64,000 nucleotides of DNA. Source: Leifsonia soli (GTDB lineage Bacteria > Actinomycetota > Actinomycetes > Actinomycetales > Microbacteriaceae). Shown here piece after piece: positions 30,341 through 39,512 of this stretch (the first letter of the stretch is position 1; each line of letters begins with the position of its first letter). Below the pieces are notes generated by a model. That model ran no database searches. It was not told where the DNA came from and saw nothing but the letters and a program-made list of their open reading frames with translations. Location: positions 186,001 through 250,000 of the forward strand of contig NZ_JACCBJ010000001.1 in NCBI RefSeq assembly GCF_013408745.1, read 5' to 3'. A program made the position numbers and the translations under genes.

Positions 30341-30620
30341 CGTGACGAATGGGCGCGACTGGTGACGAATGGGCGCGATTCGTGACGAATGGACGCCACG
30401 CGTGACGAATCGTACCGAGGTGCTGCTGCGCATCCGCTCGTTCCATGCGAGCGTGCACTGAGCGCCCATTCGTGACGAATGGGCGCGATTCGTGGCGAAT
30501 GGGCGCGATTCGTGACGAATGCGCGAGCCTGACGAATGCGTGAGCCTGACGAACGGGCGCGATTCGTGACGAATGGGCGCGATTCGTGGCGAATGGGCGC
30601 GATTCGTGACGAATGCGCGA
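30341..30620. repeat. Tandem array of about twelve 20-bp palindromic repeats
   Basis: The 300 nt between rsrA and the VOC gene hold no gene but an array with a mostly 20-nt period. The unit is close to GGGCGCGATTCGTGACGAAT, whose ATTCGT-G-ACGAAT half is itself an inverted repeat. Copies of the CGTGACGAAT core (some with GGC or CCTGAC variants) begin at 30341, 30361, 30381, 30401, 30471, 30491, 30511, 30528, 30546, 30565, 30585 and 30605. At 30462-30486 the arms extend to a perfect 12-bp inverted repeat around one base. The array is split by a duplicated piece of rsrA. Confidence 0.9.
30411..30462 (+). pseudogene. Duplicated 3' end of rsrA inside the repeat array
   Basis: This segment repeats the last 17 codons and stop of rsrA (30281-30332): TACCGAGGTGCTGCTGCGCA and onward, with only three base differences over 52 nt and two more in the next 8. 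It still reads [20 protein letters not shown], with Gln changed to His. It has no start codon and cannot be a gene; it is a fragment created by local duplication together with the repeats. Confidence 0.85.
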
Positions 30621-30631
30621 GGGTGACGGCG

Positions 30632-31414
30632 CTAGGCGCCGCCGCCTGTTCCGACCTCGTGGAGGAAGAACAGGCCGCCCAGCGGGTCGGTGACCTGCGC
30701 GAAGCGGCCGAACTCGCTGTCCCAGGGATCGCGGATGACGGTTCCGCCCAGGTCGATCACACGCTGTGACGCCGCTGCGGCGTCGGCGACCCCGAAGTAG
30801 ACGACCCAGTGCGACGGGACGCCCTCCGGCAGCATGCCGTTCGCGTCGTACACGCCGCCCGCCGGCGCATCCGGGTCGCCGAAGGTGACGTACCGGAAGT
30901 CGGCGGTGTCGCCCAGGACCTGGGTCCTCCAGCCGAACACGCGGGTGTAGAAGTCGACCTGCACCGCGTAGTTGCGCGCGTACAGCTCGTGCCAGGCCAG
31001 GCCGCCCACCGCGGCGACCAGTTCGTAGCCGCGGTGCTGCTCCGGCTCCCAGAGACCGACGACGGCCCCGCCCGGATCGGCGATCACGGCGAGCCGGCCC
31101 TGGTCGCCGACCGTCATCGTCGGCGCGATCACCTGGGCGCCGTTGTCCAGCGCGGCCTTCTCGGCCGCGTCCGCATCCTCGACGAGCAGATGGGTGAGCC
31201 AGGTGTTCGCCTGGGCGTCGCCCATCCGCGGGCCGAGGCCGGCCACCCTCCGGCCGTCGCGGCGGAAGGTCACGTAGCCGCCGTACTCCTCGCCGGCGGT
31301 CTCGGCCGTCCAGCCGAACAGGGCCGTGTAGAACTCGGTCGCGCGCGGGACATCGGAGGAGGTGTAGTCGACCCAGCAGGGCTCGCCGAGGCGGTGGGTG
31401 GTGACGACGGTCAT
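30632..31414 (-). CDS. VOC family protein with two glyoxalase-like domains
   Basis: A 260-residue protein made of two vicinal-oxygen-chelate modules. Domain 1 (about 10-125) starts GEPCWVDYTSSDVPRATEFY and contains LFGWTAE; domain 2 (about 135-258) starts LAWHELYARNYAVQVDFY and contains VFGWRTQ and ends GGLFFLHEVG. Such two-domain proteins include metal-dependent dioxygenases, glyoxalases and antibiotic-binding proteins; substrate and metal use are not evident. It is divergent from the FGE homologue and converges on the repeat array that follows its stop. Confidence 0.88.
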   Translation of the reverse strand: MTVVTTHRLGEPCWVDYTSSDVPRATEFYTALFGWTAETAGEEYGGYVTFRRDGRRVAGLGPRMGDAQANTWLTHLLVEDADAAEKAALDNGAQVIAPTMTVGDQGRLAVIADPGGAVVGLWEPEQHRGYELVAAVGGLAWHELYARNYAVQVDFYTRVFGWRTQVLGDTADFRYVTFGDPDAPAGGVYDANGMLPEGVPSHWVVYFGVADAAAASQRVIDLGGTVIRDPWDSEFGRFAQVTDPLGGLFFLHEVGTGGGA

Positions 31415-31501
31415 GGGCTCACCATACGCCGCGGTCCGCCGGGCGTGCCAGCCGCACCAGGGGTCTGTCCGGGAGCGGCATCGGGTCGCTAGCGTGAGGC
31501 C

Positions 31502-32407
31502 ATGGACGACATGGTGGCCCTTCCGGGCGGACGGTTCCGGATGGGCTCCGCCGAGTTCTTCCCGGACGAGCAGCCCGTGCACGAACGCACGGTGGCCGCC
31601 TTCCGCATCGACCGGTTCGAGGTGACGAACGCCGACTTCGCGGCGTTCGTGGCGGACACCGGCCACGTGACCGTCGCCGAGCGTCCGCTCGACCCGGCCG
31701 AGTTCCCGGAACTGCCCGACGACGACCTCCTTCCCGGAGCCCTCGTGTTCACGGCCACGGACGGTCCGGTCGACCTCACCGACTGGCGGCAGTGGTGGCG
31801 GTGGCAGCCGGGGGCCGACTGGCGGCATCCCGAGGGCCCCGCATCGGACATCGACGCCCGGATGGACCGGCCCGTCGTCCAGGTCGCGTACGCGGACGCC
31901 ACGGCGTATGCGGAATGGGCGGGGAAGCGCCTCCCGACCGAAGCCGAGCACGAGTACGCGGCACGCGGCGGAGTCGACGGTGCGCGTTTCGCCTGGGGCG
32001 ACGAGGCCTATCCCGGCGGAGAGCCGCAGGCGAACTCGTGGATCGGGCCCTTCCCGTACGAGAACCGGGGTCGCTTCGGCGCGACGCCCGCGCCCGTCGG
32101 TTCGTACCCGGCGAACGGGTACGGACTGTACGACCTGATCGGAAATGTCTGGGAGTGGACGAGCGACTACTACGCACCGCGCCACATCGTGCCGGGCCAG
32201 CGGGCGCCGGAGGTCGGCGGGCGGGTGAACCTGCTGGGTGCGAGCAGCGCGGAACCCGGCTCGGACATCCCGCGCCGGGTCTTGAAGGGCGGCTCGTACC
32301 TGTGCAGCCCCGAGTACTGCCTGCGCTTCCGTCCAGCGGCGCGCTCACCGCAGGCGGAGGACAGCGCGACGACGCACATCGGTTTCCGCTGCGCCGCCGA
32401 CGCCTGA
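31502..32407 (+). CDS. Formylglycine-generating enzyme family protein (SUMF1-type)
   Basis: A 301-residue protein with the full FGE-sulfatase fold: N-terminal MVALPGGRFRMGS, FRIDRFEVTNADFAAFV, PVVQVAYADATAYAEWAGKR, LIGNVWEWTSDYY and C-terminal GGSYLCSPEYCLRFRPAARS. Cys268 and Cys273 (C-x4-C) match the copper-binding active-site pair of true bacterial FGEs, and the arginine and serine ligands around them are kept. FGE oxidises the Cys of a CxPxR motif in type I sulfatases to formylglycine. No sulfatase gene is in the window. GAGGCC precedes the ATG. Confidence 0.93.
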   Translation: MDDMVALPGGRFRMGSAEFFPDEQPVHERTVAAFRIDRFEVTNADFAAFVADTGHVTVAERPLDPAEFPELPDDDLLPGALVFTATDGPVDLTDWRQWWRWQPGADWRHPEGPASDIDARMDRPVVQVAYADATAYAEWAGKRLPTEAEHEYAARGGVDGARFAWGDEAYPGGEPQANSWIGPFPYENRGRFGATPAPVGSYPANGYGLYDLIGNVWEWTSDYYAPRHIVPGQRAPEVGGRVNLLGASSAEPGSDIPRRVLKGGSYLCSPEYCLRFRPAARSPQAEDSATTHIGFRCAADA

Positions 32408-32422
32408 GCCGCGGGCGGAATG

Positions 32423-32459
32423 ACGGGAGCCCCGATCCTGTTCGGACCGGGGCTCCCGT
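32423..32459. terminator. Bidirectional terminator between the FGE gene and kgd
   Basis: ACGGGAGCCCCG (32423-32434) pairs perfectly with CGGGGCTCCCGT (32448-32459) over 12 bp with a 13-nt loop. It lies 15 nt from each of the two convergent stop codons. Confidence 0.75.
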
Positions 32460-32473
32460 GATTCTGTCGCGGA

Positions 32474-35400
32474 CTACAGCGTGAGCGCCCGCTGGATCAG
32501 CACCTGCTGCTCCTGCGCGTGACGCTTCGCGGAACCCGCGGCGGGCGACGCCGACGGCGGGCGCGACACCACACCGAGCGGGCGCGGGCCCAGCTTCGAC
32601 GTCTCGAGGATCATGAACGGCCACGCGCCCTGGTTCTCCGGCTCGTCCTGCACCCACACCAGCTCGGCGTTGGGATAGGAGTCCACGACCGCCTTCAGCT
32701 CGGCGGCAGGGAGCGGGTAGTACTGCTCGACCCGCACGAGCGCGATCTCGGGGTTGGGGTTCTTCTCGAGCTCGTTGAGGAGGTCGTAGTAGAGCTTGCC
32801 GGCCATCAGCAGCACCCGCTTCACGGAACCCTTGTCGGCGATGCGCGCATCGTCGATCACCGGCTCGAAGCGGCCGTTCGTGAAGTCCTCGACGTTGCTC
32901 GCGGCTCCGCGCAGTCGCAGCATCGCCTTCGGGGTGAAGACGATGAGCGGACGGCGCGGGCGGGCGTAGGCCTGGCGGCGCAGCAGGTGGAAGTACGACG
33001 CCGGTGTGGACGGGCGTGCGACGGTCATGTTGTTCTCGGCGCACATCTGCAGGTACCGCTCGATGCGGGCACTGGAGTGGTCCGGCCCCTGACCTTCGTA
33101 GCCGTGGGGGAGGAGCAGCACCAGCGACGAGCGCTGGCCCCACTTCTGCTCTGCGGACGAGATGAACTCGTCGATGATCGTCTGGGCGCCGTTGGCGAAG
33201 TCGCCGAACTGCGCCTCCCACAGCACCAGCGCGTCCGCGCGCTCGACGGAGTAGCCGTACTCGAAGCCCATGGCGGCGTACTCGCTGAGGAGCGAGTCGT
33301 AGATCCAGAACTTCGCCTGGTTGTCGCTGAGGTTCGCGAGCGGCAGCCACTCCTGGCCGTTGACCCGGTCGTGCAGCACCGCATGGCGCTGCACGAACGT
33401 GCCGCGGCGCGCATCCTGGCCGGCGAGGCGCACCGGTGTGCCCTCCACCAGGAGCGAGCCGAGCGCGAGCAGCTCGCCGAAGCCCCAGTCGATGCCGCCG
33501 TTGCGGCTCATCTCGCTGCGCTTGTTGAGCAGCTGCTGCAGCTTCGGGTGGACGGTGAAGCCGGCGGGCGGGTTGTTGAACGCGTCGCCGATCATGCCGA
33601 TGACCTGTGCGCTGACCGCGGTCGTCTCGGGCTCGCCCACGTTGTCGTCCTCGGTGGCCGTCTGCGCGAGGTCGCCGGAGCCGTCGGCGTCCAGAACGGG
33701 CGTCGAGTTGGTCTGAGCCGCGTGCGTCTCCATGAACGCGCGCTCCAGGCGGTCCTGGAAGTCGCGGTGCGCCTGCTCGTACTCCTCCTCGGTGATGTCG
33801 CCGCGGCCGACGAGCGCCTCGGTGTAGAGGCGTCGCACCGAGCGCTTCGCCTCGATGAGGCTGTACATCAGCGGCTGGGTCATCGAGGGGTCGTCGCCCT
33901 CGTTGTGCCCGCGGCGGCGGTAGCAGACGAGGTCGATGACGACGTCGCGCTTGAACTCCTGCCGGTAGGCGAAGGCGAGCTCCGCGACGCGGACGACGGC
34001 CTCGGGGTCGTCGCCGTTCACGTGGAAGATCGGCGCCTGGATGGTCTTGGCCACGTCGGTGGAGTACACCGAGCTGCGGGCCTCGCCGGGAGGGGTGGTG
34101 AAGCCGACCTGGTTGTTGATGTTGACGTGAATCGTGCCGCCGGTCTTGTAGGCGCGCAGCTGCGACATCTGCATCGTCTCGACCACGACGCCCTGACCGG
34201 CCATCGCCGCGTCGCCGTGGATCAGGATCGGCAGGGTGGGGAACGTTCCGGCCGGGCGGCGGTCCTGCTTGGCGCGGACGATGCCCTCCAGGACGCCGTC
34301 GACGGCCTCCAGGTGGGAGGGGTTCGCGGCCAGGTAGACCGGGATCTCCTCGCCGCCCGCTCCCTTGAAGGTGCCCTCGGTGCCGAGGTGGTACTTGACG
34401 TCGCCGGAGCCCTGCACGGTGCGCGGGTCCTGCGTCCCCTCGAACTCGCGGAAGATCTGGCCGTACGTCTTGCCCGCGATGTTGGTCAGGACGTTGAGGC
34501 GGCCGCGGTGCGCCATGCCGATGGCGACCTCGTCCATGCCGGCCTCCGCCGCGCCCTGCAGGATGGAGTCGAGCAGCGCGATCGTGGACTCGCCGCCCTC
34601 CAGGCTGAAGCGCTTCTGGCCGACGTACTTGGTCTGCAAGAAGGTCTCGAACGCCTCGGCCTCGTTGAGCTTGCCGAGGATGCGAAGCTGCTCGTCGTGG
34701 GTCGGCTTCTCGTAGGGCCGCTCCAGCTTGTCCTGGAACCACTTGCGCTGGGCCGGGTCCTGGATGTGCATGTACTCGATGCCGACGGTGCGGCAGTACG
34801 AGTCGCGCAGGACACCGAGGATGTCGCGCAGCTTCATCTTCCGCTTGTCCCCGCCGAACTGGCCGGTGACGAACTCGCGGTCGAGGTCCCAGAAGGTGAG
34901 GCCGTGGCTCTCGATCTCGAGGTCCGGGTGCGACCGCTGCTTGTACTCCAGCGGGTCGATGTCGGCCATGAGGTGGCCGCGAACGCGGAACGAGTTGATC
35001 AGCTCCTGCACGCGGGCGGTCTTGTCGACGGCGCTGGCCAGGTCGACGCTGATGTCCGGGTTCCAGTGGATCGGCACGTAGGGGATGCGCAGCTCGGCGA
35101 AGATGTCCTCGTAGAAGCTGCGCTTGCCGATCAGCATCTCGTGCACGATCTTGAGGAACTCACCAGAACCGGCGCCCTGGATGACGCGGTGGTCGTAGGT
35201 GCTCGTCAGCGTGATCGTCTTGCCGATCGCGAGTCCGGCGAGGGTCTTCTCGCTGGAGCCCTGGAACTCGGCCGGGTACTCGAGGGCGCCGGCGCCGATG
35301 ATGCAGCCCTGGCCCTTCATCAGGCGCGGGACCGAGTGGACGGTGCCGATGCCGCCCGGGTTGGTGAGCGAGATCGTCGTCCCGGCGAAGTCGCCGGCGG

Positions 35401-36340
35401 CGAGCTTGTTGTTTCGGGCCTTGGCGACGAGCTCCTCGTAGGCGGCGAGGTACTCGCCGAAGCGCATGGTGTCGGCGCGCTTGATGCTGGGGACGAGCAG
35501 AGCGCGGGTGCCGTCGGGCTTCGGGATGTCGATCGCGATGCCGAGGTTGATGTGGGCCGGGGCCACCACCGAGGGCTTGCCGTCGACCTCTTCGTAGTAG
35601 ACGTTCTGGCTCGGGAACTCCTTGAGCGCCTGGATGAGCGCCCAGCCGATGAGGTGCGTGAACGAGACCTTGCCGCCGCGCGCGCGCTTCAGGTGGTTGT
35701 TGATGACGATGCGGTTGTCGATCATCAGCTTGGCCGGGATGGTGCGGACGCTGGTCGCGGTCGGGACGGTGAGCGACGCGTCCATGTTGGTGGCGAGTGT
35801 CTTGGACATACCGCGGAGCGGCGTGACCTTGTCCTCTTCCGTCGCCTCGAGGGTCGCGTTGGGGGCGGTCACCGGCGCGTCAGCCGGAACCGGCTGCGGC
35901 TTGGCCGCCACCGAAGTGGTGCGGGCGACGGGCTGCTGGCCGATCACCGGGATGGGAGTCGTGACGGGCTTCGGCTCGTTCGGGTGCGGGGCGGGCGCTC
36001 CGCCCGCCGGGGGAGCCGGTGTCGACGGCTCGGACGGGCTGGGCGCCGTCGGCTCCGCCGGGCTCGGGACGGAGGGTTCGGCCGGGCTGGGGACCGTCGG
36101 CTCCGACGGGGCCGGCACGCCGGGCTCCGACGGGGTCTCGGTGGGGGTCTCACCCGGCGACGGGATCGACTCGTCCTTCACCGCCGGATGGTAGTTCTCG
36201 AGGATGGGCCACCACGACCTGTCGACCGAGTTCTTGTCGTGCACGAACTGCTCGTACAGCTCGTCCACCAGCCATTCGTTGGCTCCGAATTCGCCCGCGG
36301 CGCCGTCTTCGGTCCCTACTCCGGTCAATTGGCTCGACAC
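32474..36340 (-). CDS. kgd: Multifunctional 2-oxoglutarate dehydrogenase/decarboxylase, fused E2-like/E1 (Kgd/OdhA)
   Basis: A 1288-residue actinobacterial fusion enzyme of the TCA cycle. N-terminal helix with [10 protein letters not shown]; a Pro/Glu/Ser-rich linker with several P-S-P-x-E-P repeats (about 65-115); an E2-like succinyltransferase domain (about 170-400) whose catalytic histidine lies in [12 protein letters not shown]; then the thiamine-diphosphate E1 domain with [22 protein letters not shown] and INNQVGFTT. It lacks a lipoyl domain, as in Kgd/OdhA, and works with a separate E2 and Lpd. It catalyses oxidative decarboxylation of 2-oxoglutarate and, in mycobacteria, carboligation. 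Start is GTG at 36340. It is divergent from the guaB1-type gene. Confidence 0.96.
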   Translation of the reverse strand: MSSQLTGVGTEDGAAGEFGANEWLVDELYEQFVHDKNSVDRSWWPILENYHPAVKDESIPSPGETPTETPSEPGVPAPSEPTVPSPAEPSVPSPAEPTAPSPSEPSTPAPPAGGAPAPHPNEPKPVTTPIPVIGQQPVARTTSVAAKPQPVPADAPVTAPNATLEATEEDKVTPLRGMSKTLATNMDASLTVPTATSVRTIPAKLMIDNRIVINNHLKRARGGKVSFTHLIGWALIQALKEFPSQNVYYEEVDGKPSVVAPAHINLGIAIDIPKPDGTRALLVPSIKRADTMRFGEYLAAYEELVAKARNNKLAAGDFAGTTISLTNPGGIGTVHSVPRLMKGQGCIIGAGALEYPAEFQGSSEKTLAGLAIGKTITLTSTYDHRVIQGAGSGEFLKIVHEMLIGKRSFYEDIFAELRIPYVPIHWNPDISVDLASAVDKTARVQELINSFRVRGHLMADIDPLEYKQRSHPDLEIESHGLTFWDLDREFVTGQFGGDKRKMKLRDILGVLRDSYCRTVGIEYMHIQDPAQRKWFQDKLERPYEKPTHDEQLRILGKLNEAEAFETFLQTKYVGQKRFSLEGGESTIALLDSILQGAAEAGMDEVAIGMAHRGRLNVLTNIAGKTYGQIFREFEGTQDPRTVQGSGDVKYHLGTEGTFKGAGGEEIPVYLAANPSHLEAVDGVLEGIVRAKQDRRPAGTFPTLPILIHGDAAMAGQGVVVETMQMSQLRAYKTGGTIHVNINNQVGFTTPPGEARSSVYSTDVAKTIQAPIFHVNGDDPEAVVRVAELAFAYRQEFKRDVVIDLVCYRRRGHNEGDDPSMTQPLMYSLIEAKRSVRRLYTEALVGRGDITEEEYEQAHRDFQDRLERAFMETHAAQTNSTPVLDADGSGDLAQTATEDDNVGEPETTAVSAQVIGMIGDAFNNPPAGFTVHPKLQQLLNKRSEMSRNGGIDWGFGELLALGSLLVEGTPVRLAGQDARRGTFVQRHAVLHDRVNGQEWLPLANLSDNQAKFWIYDSLLSEYAAMGFEYGYSVERADALVLWEAQFGDFANGAQTIIDEFISSAEQKWGQRSSLVLLLPHGYEGQGPDHSSARIERYLQMCAENNMTVARPSTPASYFHLLRRQAYARPRRPLIVFTPKAMLRLRGAASNVEDFTNGRFEPVIDDARIADKGSVKRVLLMAGKLYYDLLNELEKNPNPEIALVRVEQYYPLPAAELKAVVDSYPNAELVWVQDEPENQGAWPFMILETSKLGPRPLGVVSRPPSASPAAGSAKRHAQEQQVLIQRALTL

Positions 36341-36475
36341 AGCCGATCGCCCACTCTCTCCATCGATTCGTCGTGACCGGGCGGCCTGTCACCGCCCGCT
36401 TCCATCCGATCCTCAAGCCTAATCCCATCGGTGCTCGCGTGCGGGCGCTCAGCCGAGCGGGATAGCGTTATTCCC

Positions 36476-37915
36476 ATGCAGTTCTATGGAACATCGCCGC
36501 GCCACGATCTCACCTACTCCGATGTGTTCCTCGTGCCGTCGCGGTCGAACGTCACGAGCCGTCTCGACGTGTCCCTCGCCCCCAACGACGGCACCGGCGC
36601 GACCATCCCGATCGTGTCCGCGAACATGAACTCGGTGACAGGCAAGCGGCTCGCCGCGACGCTGGCCCGCCGCGGCGGTCTCGGCGTCCTCCCGCAGGAC
36701 ATGCACCTGCAGGACCTCGACGACGCGATCCGCTGGGTCAAGGCTCAGCCGGTGATGTACGACACCCCGTACGAGGCGCACCCCGACGAGAGCGTCGCCG
36801 ACGTGCTCCGCCGCATCCCGGCGGTCGAAGGACACGGGATTGTGGTCACGAATGCGGACGGCGCGTACCTCGGCTGCCTCGCGGCCGTCCAGCTCGGCTC
36901 TGCGCTCGCGGACGCGCGGGTCGGCGACCTGCTGCACGGCGCGCTGACCTCGCTCGACGCCGAGGACCTCTCGGACGGGCGTCAGGCCTTCCAGGTGATG
37001 GATGCTGCCGGCATCGACTTCGCGCCGGTGCTCGACCACGGTCGCGTCGTCGGCACCCTGTCGAAGCGCAGTGCCCTCCGCTCCACGATCTACACGCCCG
37101 CACTGGATGCGCACGGCCGGCTCCGCGTCGCCGCGGCCGTCGGGATCAACGGCGATGTCGCGGGCAAGGCGAAGGCGCTCGCGGCAGCGGGCGTCGACGT
37201 GCTCGTCATCGACACCGCGCACGGCGACCAGGACGGCATGGTCCGCGCTATCCGCACGGTCAAGGAGCTGGGCCTCGGGCTGCCCATCGTGGCGGGCAAC
37301 GTCGTCACCGAGCAGGCCGTCCGCGACCTGGTCGCGGCGGGCGCCGACATCCTCAAGGTCGGCGTCGGCCCCGGCGCCATGTGCACGACGCGCATGATGA
37401 CCGCGGTCGGCCGCCCGCAGTTCTCCGCAGTGCTCGAGACCAGCGCGGCCGCACGGGAGCTCGGGGCGCACGTCTGGGCGGACGGCGGTGTGCGCTATCC
37501 CCGCGACGTCGCGCTCGCGCTCGCCGCGGGCGGTGCGTCCGTCATGATCGGCTCCTGGTTCGCCGGCACGATCGAGGCGCCCGGCACTCTCGACCGGGAC
37601 GCGAACGGCGGCCTCTACAAGGAGAGCTGGGGCATGGCGTCCACCAAGGCGGTGAAGGGCCGCTTCGAGCGGCTCGACGCCTACGAGCTCGCCCGCAAGG
37701 AGCTCTTCGCCGAGGGCATCTCCAGCTCTCGCATCTACCTGGACCCGCTGCGGCCGTCGGTCGAGGATCTGCTCGACATGATCACGACCGGGGTGCGCAG
37801 CTCGTTCACCTACGCCGGCGCGCGCACCCTCGCCCAGTTCCACGAGCGAGCGCTCGTCGGCATCCAGTCCGCCGCCGGCTACGAGGAGGGCAAGGCGCTC
37901 CCCGTCAGCTGGTAG
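36476..37915 (+). CDS. guaB1: GuaB1 family IMP dehydrogenase-related protein (probable GMP reductase)
   Basis: A 479-residue protein of the IMPDH/GMP reductase superfamily. The barrel is interrupted by a CBS pair (about 95-205). The catalytic cysteine is Cys303 in GVGPGAMCTTRMMT, and the flap region SWGMASTKAVKGRFE follows. The GuaB1 branch of actinobacteria is distinct from the true IMP dehydrogenase GuaB2, and the mycobacterial member has been shown to be a GMP reductase; I assign that role by family. Start ATG at 36476; the frame opens further upstream but without support. The gene ends 16 nt before a large hairpin element. Confidence 0.9.
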   Translation: MQFYGTSPRHDLTYSDVFLVPSRSNVTSRLDVSLAPNDGTGATIPIVSANMNSVTGKRLAATLARRGGLGVLPQDMHLQDLDDAIRWVKAQPVMYDTPYEAHPDESVADVLRRIPAVEGHGIVVTNADGAYLGCLAAVQLGSALADARVGDLLHGALTSLDAEDLSDGRQAFQVMDAAGIDFAPVLDHGRVVGTLSKRSALRSTIYTPALDAHGRLRVAAAVGINGDVAGKAKALAAAGVDVLVIDTAHGDQDGMVRAIRTVKELGLGLPIVAGNVVTEQAVRDLVAAGADILKVGVGPGAMCTTRMMTAVGRPQFSAVLETSAAARELGAHVWADGGVRYPRDVALALAAGGASVMIGSWFAGTIEAPGTLDRDANGGLYKESWGMASTKAVKGRFERLDAYELARKELFAEGISSSRIYLDPLRPSVEDLLDMITTGVRSSFTYAGARTLAQFHERALVGIQSAAGYEEGKALPVSW

Positions 37916-37931
37916 CCCCCCGTCGCCCCCA

Positions 37932-37997
37932 CCGTCGAGTACGCACAAACTGCACGCCGAGCGGGTGTCCGGCGTGCAGTTTGTGCGTACTCGACGG
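37932..37997. repeat. Dispersed hairpin element, copy 1 (28-bp perfect stem)
   Basis: CCGTCGAGTACGCACAAACT and onward (37932-37959) pairs perfectly over 28 bp with 37970-37997, loop AGCGGGTGTC. After one A-A mismatch the stem gains four more C-G pairs outside. It lies between two convergent stops (guaB1 and MFS), where it can terminate both. A second copy with the same outer arms is at 54301-54366. Confidence 0.9.
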
Positions 37998-38002
37998 AGG
38001 GG

Positions 38003-39436
38003 TCAGTTGGAGCGGGAGCGGACAAGTGCCGTGATCGCCGCTCCGACGACCGCGAGCACCGCGACGCCCAGGAACAGCAGGAGGAATCCGCCGGCGGCGG
38101 CGTCCGCCGCGCCGCTTCCCGCGTCCAGCAGTGCGGAGGTGCGGGCCGAAGCGATGCCGCCGAGGACGGCGAGGCCGAGCGCGCCGCCGATCTGCTGAGC
38201 GGTGTTGACCAGGCCGCTGGCAAGGCCGGACTCCGACTCCGGCACACCGCGCACGGCGAGCTGGGTGACCGTGACGAAGGAGGCACCCAGACCGAGACCG
38301 ATCACGATGCTCGGCAGGATGAACCCGGCGACGAATTTGGTGCTCCCGGCGAGGGCGAACCAGACGACCCCGGCGGCGAGCACGACGAGCGCACCGGCCA
38401 GCGTCGTGCGCAGCCCCGCCCGGGCGACCACGGCCGGGATCACGCCGGCGATCGCCACGAGTGCGACGGCGAGCGGCAGCTGGCTGAGTCCGGCCGCCAG
38501 AGCGTCCAGGTGCAGCACCTCCTGCAGGTAGACCGAGAGGGCGAAGAACAGCGCGACCGTGGCGCCGCCGACCAGCAGCATCACGATGTCGCCGGCCAGG
38601 GCGTCGCGATTGCGGAAGAAGGAGAACGGCAGCAGGGGGTGCGCGGTGCGGCGTTCGATCAGCACGAACGCGGTGAGAAGGACGACAGCGGCGGCAACGA
38701 GCCCCAGGACGATCGGGTTCGTCCAGCCGAGCGTGCCGCCCTCGCTGAGGGCGGCGACGGCCGCCGCGAGTCCGAGGGTCGCGGTCGCGGCTCCCGCCGC
38801 ATCCATCCGCTCGGCTCGTGCCGCCGGGTCGCGGCCGATGAGGAACGGGATGACCGCGAGCACGAGGATGCCGACGGGCACGTTCACGAAGAAGACGGCG
38901 GACCAGCCGAATGCTGCGGTGAGCACCCCGCCGAGCAGGACGCCCGCCGCGCTGCCCATTCCGGCCACAGCACCCCACAGGCCCAGGGCCTTCCCGCGCG
39001 CTTCGGCGTCGGGGAAGAGCTGCGTGAGGAGTGCCAGGGATGCGGGCGCCAGCAGGGCGGCGAACGCCCCCTGAACGGCTCGTGCACCCAGAAGCATGGT
39101 GCCGTTCGCTGCGAGACCGGCCGCGAGCGACGCCAGTGCGAAGCCGGCGACGCCGATGAGGAACACCCGGCGATGCCCGAACCGGTCCGCGAGACGTCCG
39201 CCCAGCAGAAGGAGACCGCCGAAGGGCAGGACGTAGGCCGTCACGACCCAGGCGAGCGCTGCGGTGTCGAGTCCGAGCGCGGTCCCGACGGTCGGGAGGG
39301 CGATGTTGACGATGGATGCGTCCAGCACCACGAGGAACTGTGCGAGGGCGAGAACGCTGAGCGCCCACCAGCGGTGCGTGCTGCGGGGGGTGGGAGCGGC
39401 GAGAGGTGCCGCTGCGGTGGCGAGAGGCGTTTCCAT
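38003..39436 (-). CDS. MFS transporter, DHA2-type drug efflux (EmrB/QacA-like)
   Basis: A 477-residue proton-driven efflux pump with about 14 membrane helices. The DHA2 signatures are visible: LDASIVNIALPTVG (motif D1, about 45-58), LLLGGRLADRFGHRR (motif A, about 95-109) and the helix-5 motif C region GLWGAVAGMGSAAGVLLGG. The substrate is unknown. It follows the TetR gene on the same strand with a 76-nt gap carrying a palindromic operator. The ATG at 39436 has AAAGGACAG upstream; an earlier in-frame start overlaps the operator. Confidence 0.92.
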   Translation of the reverse strand: METPLATAAAPLAAPTPRSTHRWWALSVLALAQFLVVLDASIVNIALPTVGTALGLDTAALAWVVTAYVLPFGGLLLLGGRLADRFGHRRVFLIGVAGFALASLAAGLAANGTMLLGARAVQGAFAALLAPASLALLTQLFPDAEARGKALGLWGAVAGMGSAAGVLLGGVLTAAFGWSAVFFVNVPVGILVLAVIPFLIGRDPAARAERMDAAGAATATLGLAAAVAALSEGGTLGWTNPIVLGLVAAAVVLLTAFVLIERRTAHPLLPFSFFRNRDALAGDIVMLLVGGATVALFFALSVYLQEVLHLDALAAGLSQLPLAVALVAIAGVIPAVVARAGLRTTLAGALVVLAAGVVWFALAGSTKFVAGFILPSIVIGLGLGASFVTVTQLAVRGVPESESGLASGLVNTAQQIGGALGLAVLGGIASARTSALLDAGSGAADAAAGGFLLLFLGVAVLAVVGAAITALVRSRSN

Positions 39437-39455
39437 GAGACTGTCCTTTCGTTGT

Positions 39456-39475
39456 GAGTGATCGATCAATCACTC
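39456..39475. promoter_or_regulatory. TetR operator upstream of the MFS gene (GAGTGA-N8-TCACTC)
   Basis: GAGTGA at 39456-39461 and TCACTC at 39470-39475 form an inverted repeat with an 8-nt centre, 20 nt upstream of the MFS ATG. An identical half-site pair with the same spacing lies beside the tetR start, which makes an autoregulated operator likely. Confidence 0.75.
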
Positions 39476-39512
39476 TCGGGAGCCGGGTGATGGCGAGGGG
39501 AGGGAAGGGGGA

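Noticed and set aside
30341..30620. CRISPR array
   Set aside because: Repeats are 20-nt with no unique spacers of constant length, and there are no cas genes in the window.
32519..36376. 1285-codon open frame antisense to kgd
   Set aside because: Same artefact: the composition reflects third-position G+C bias opposite a real gene with clear domains.
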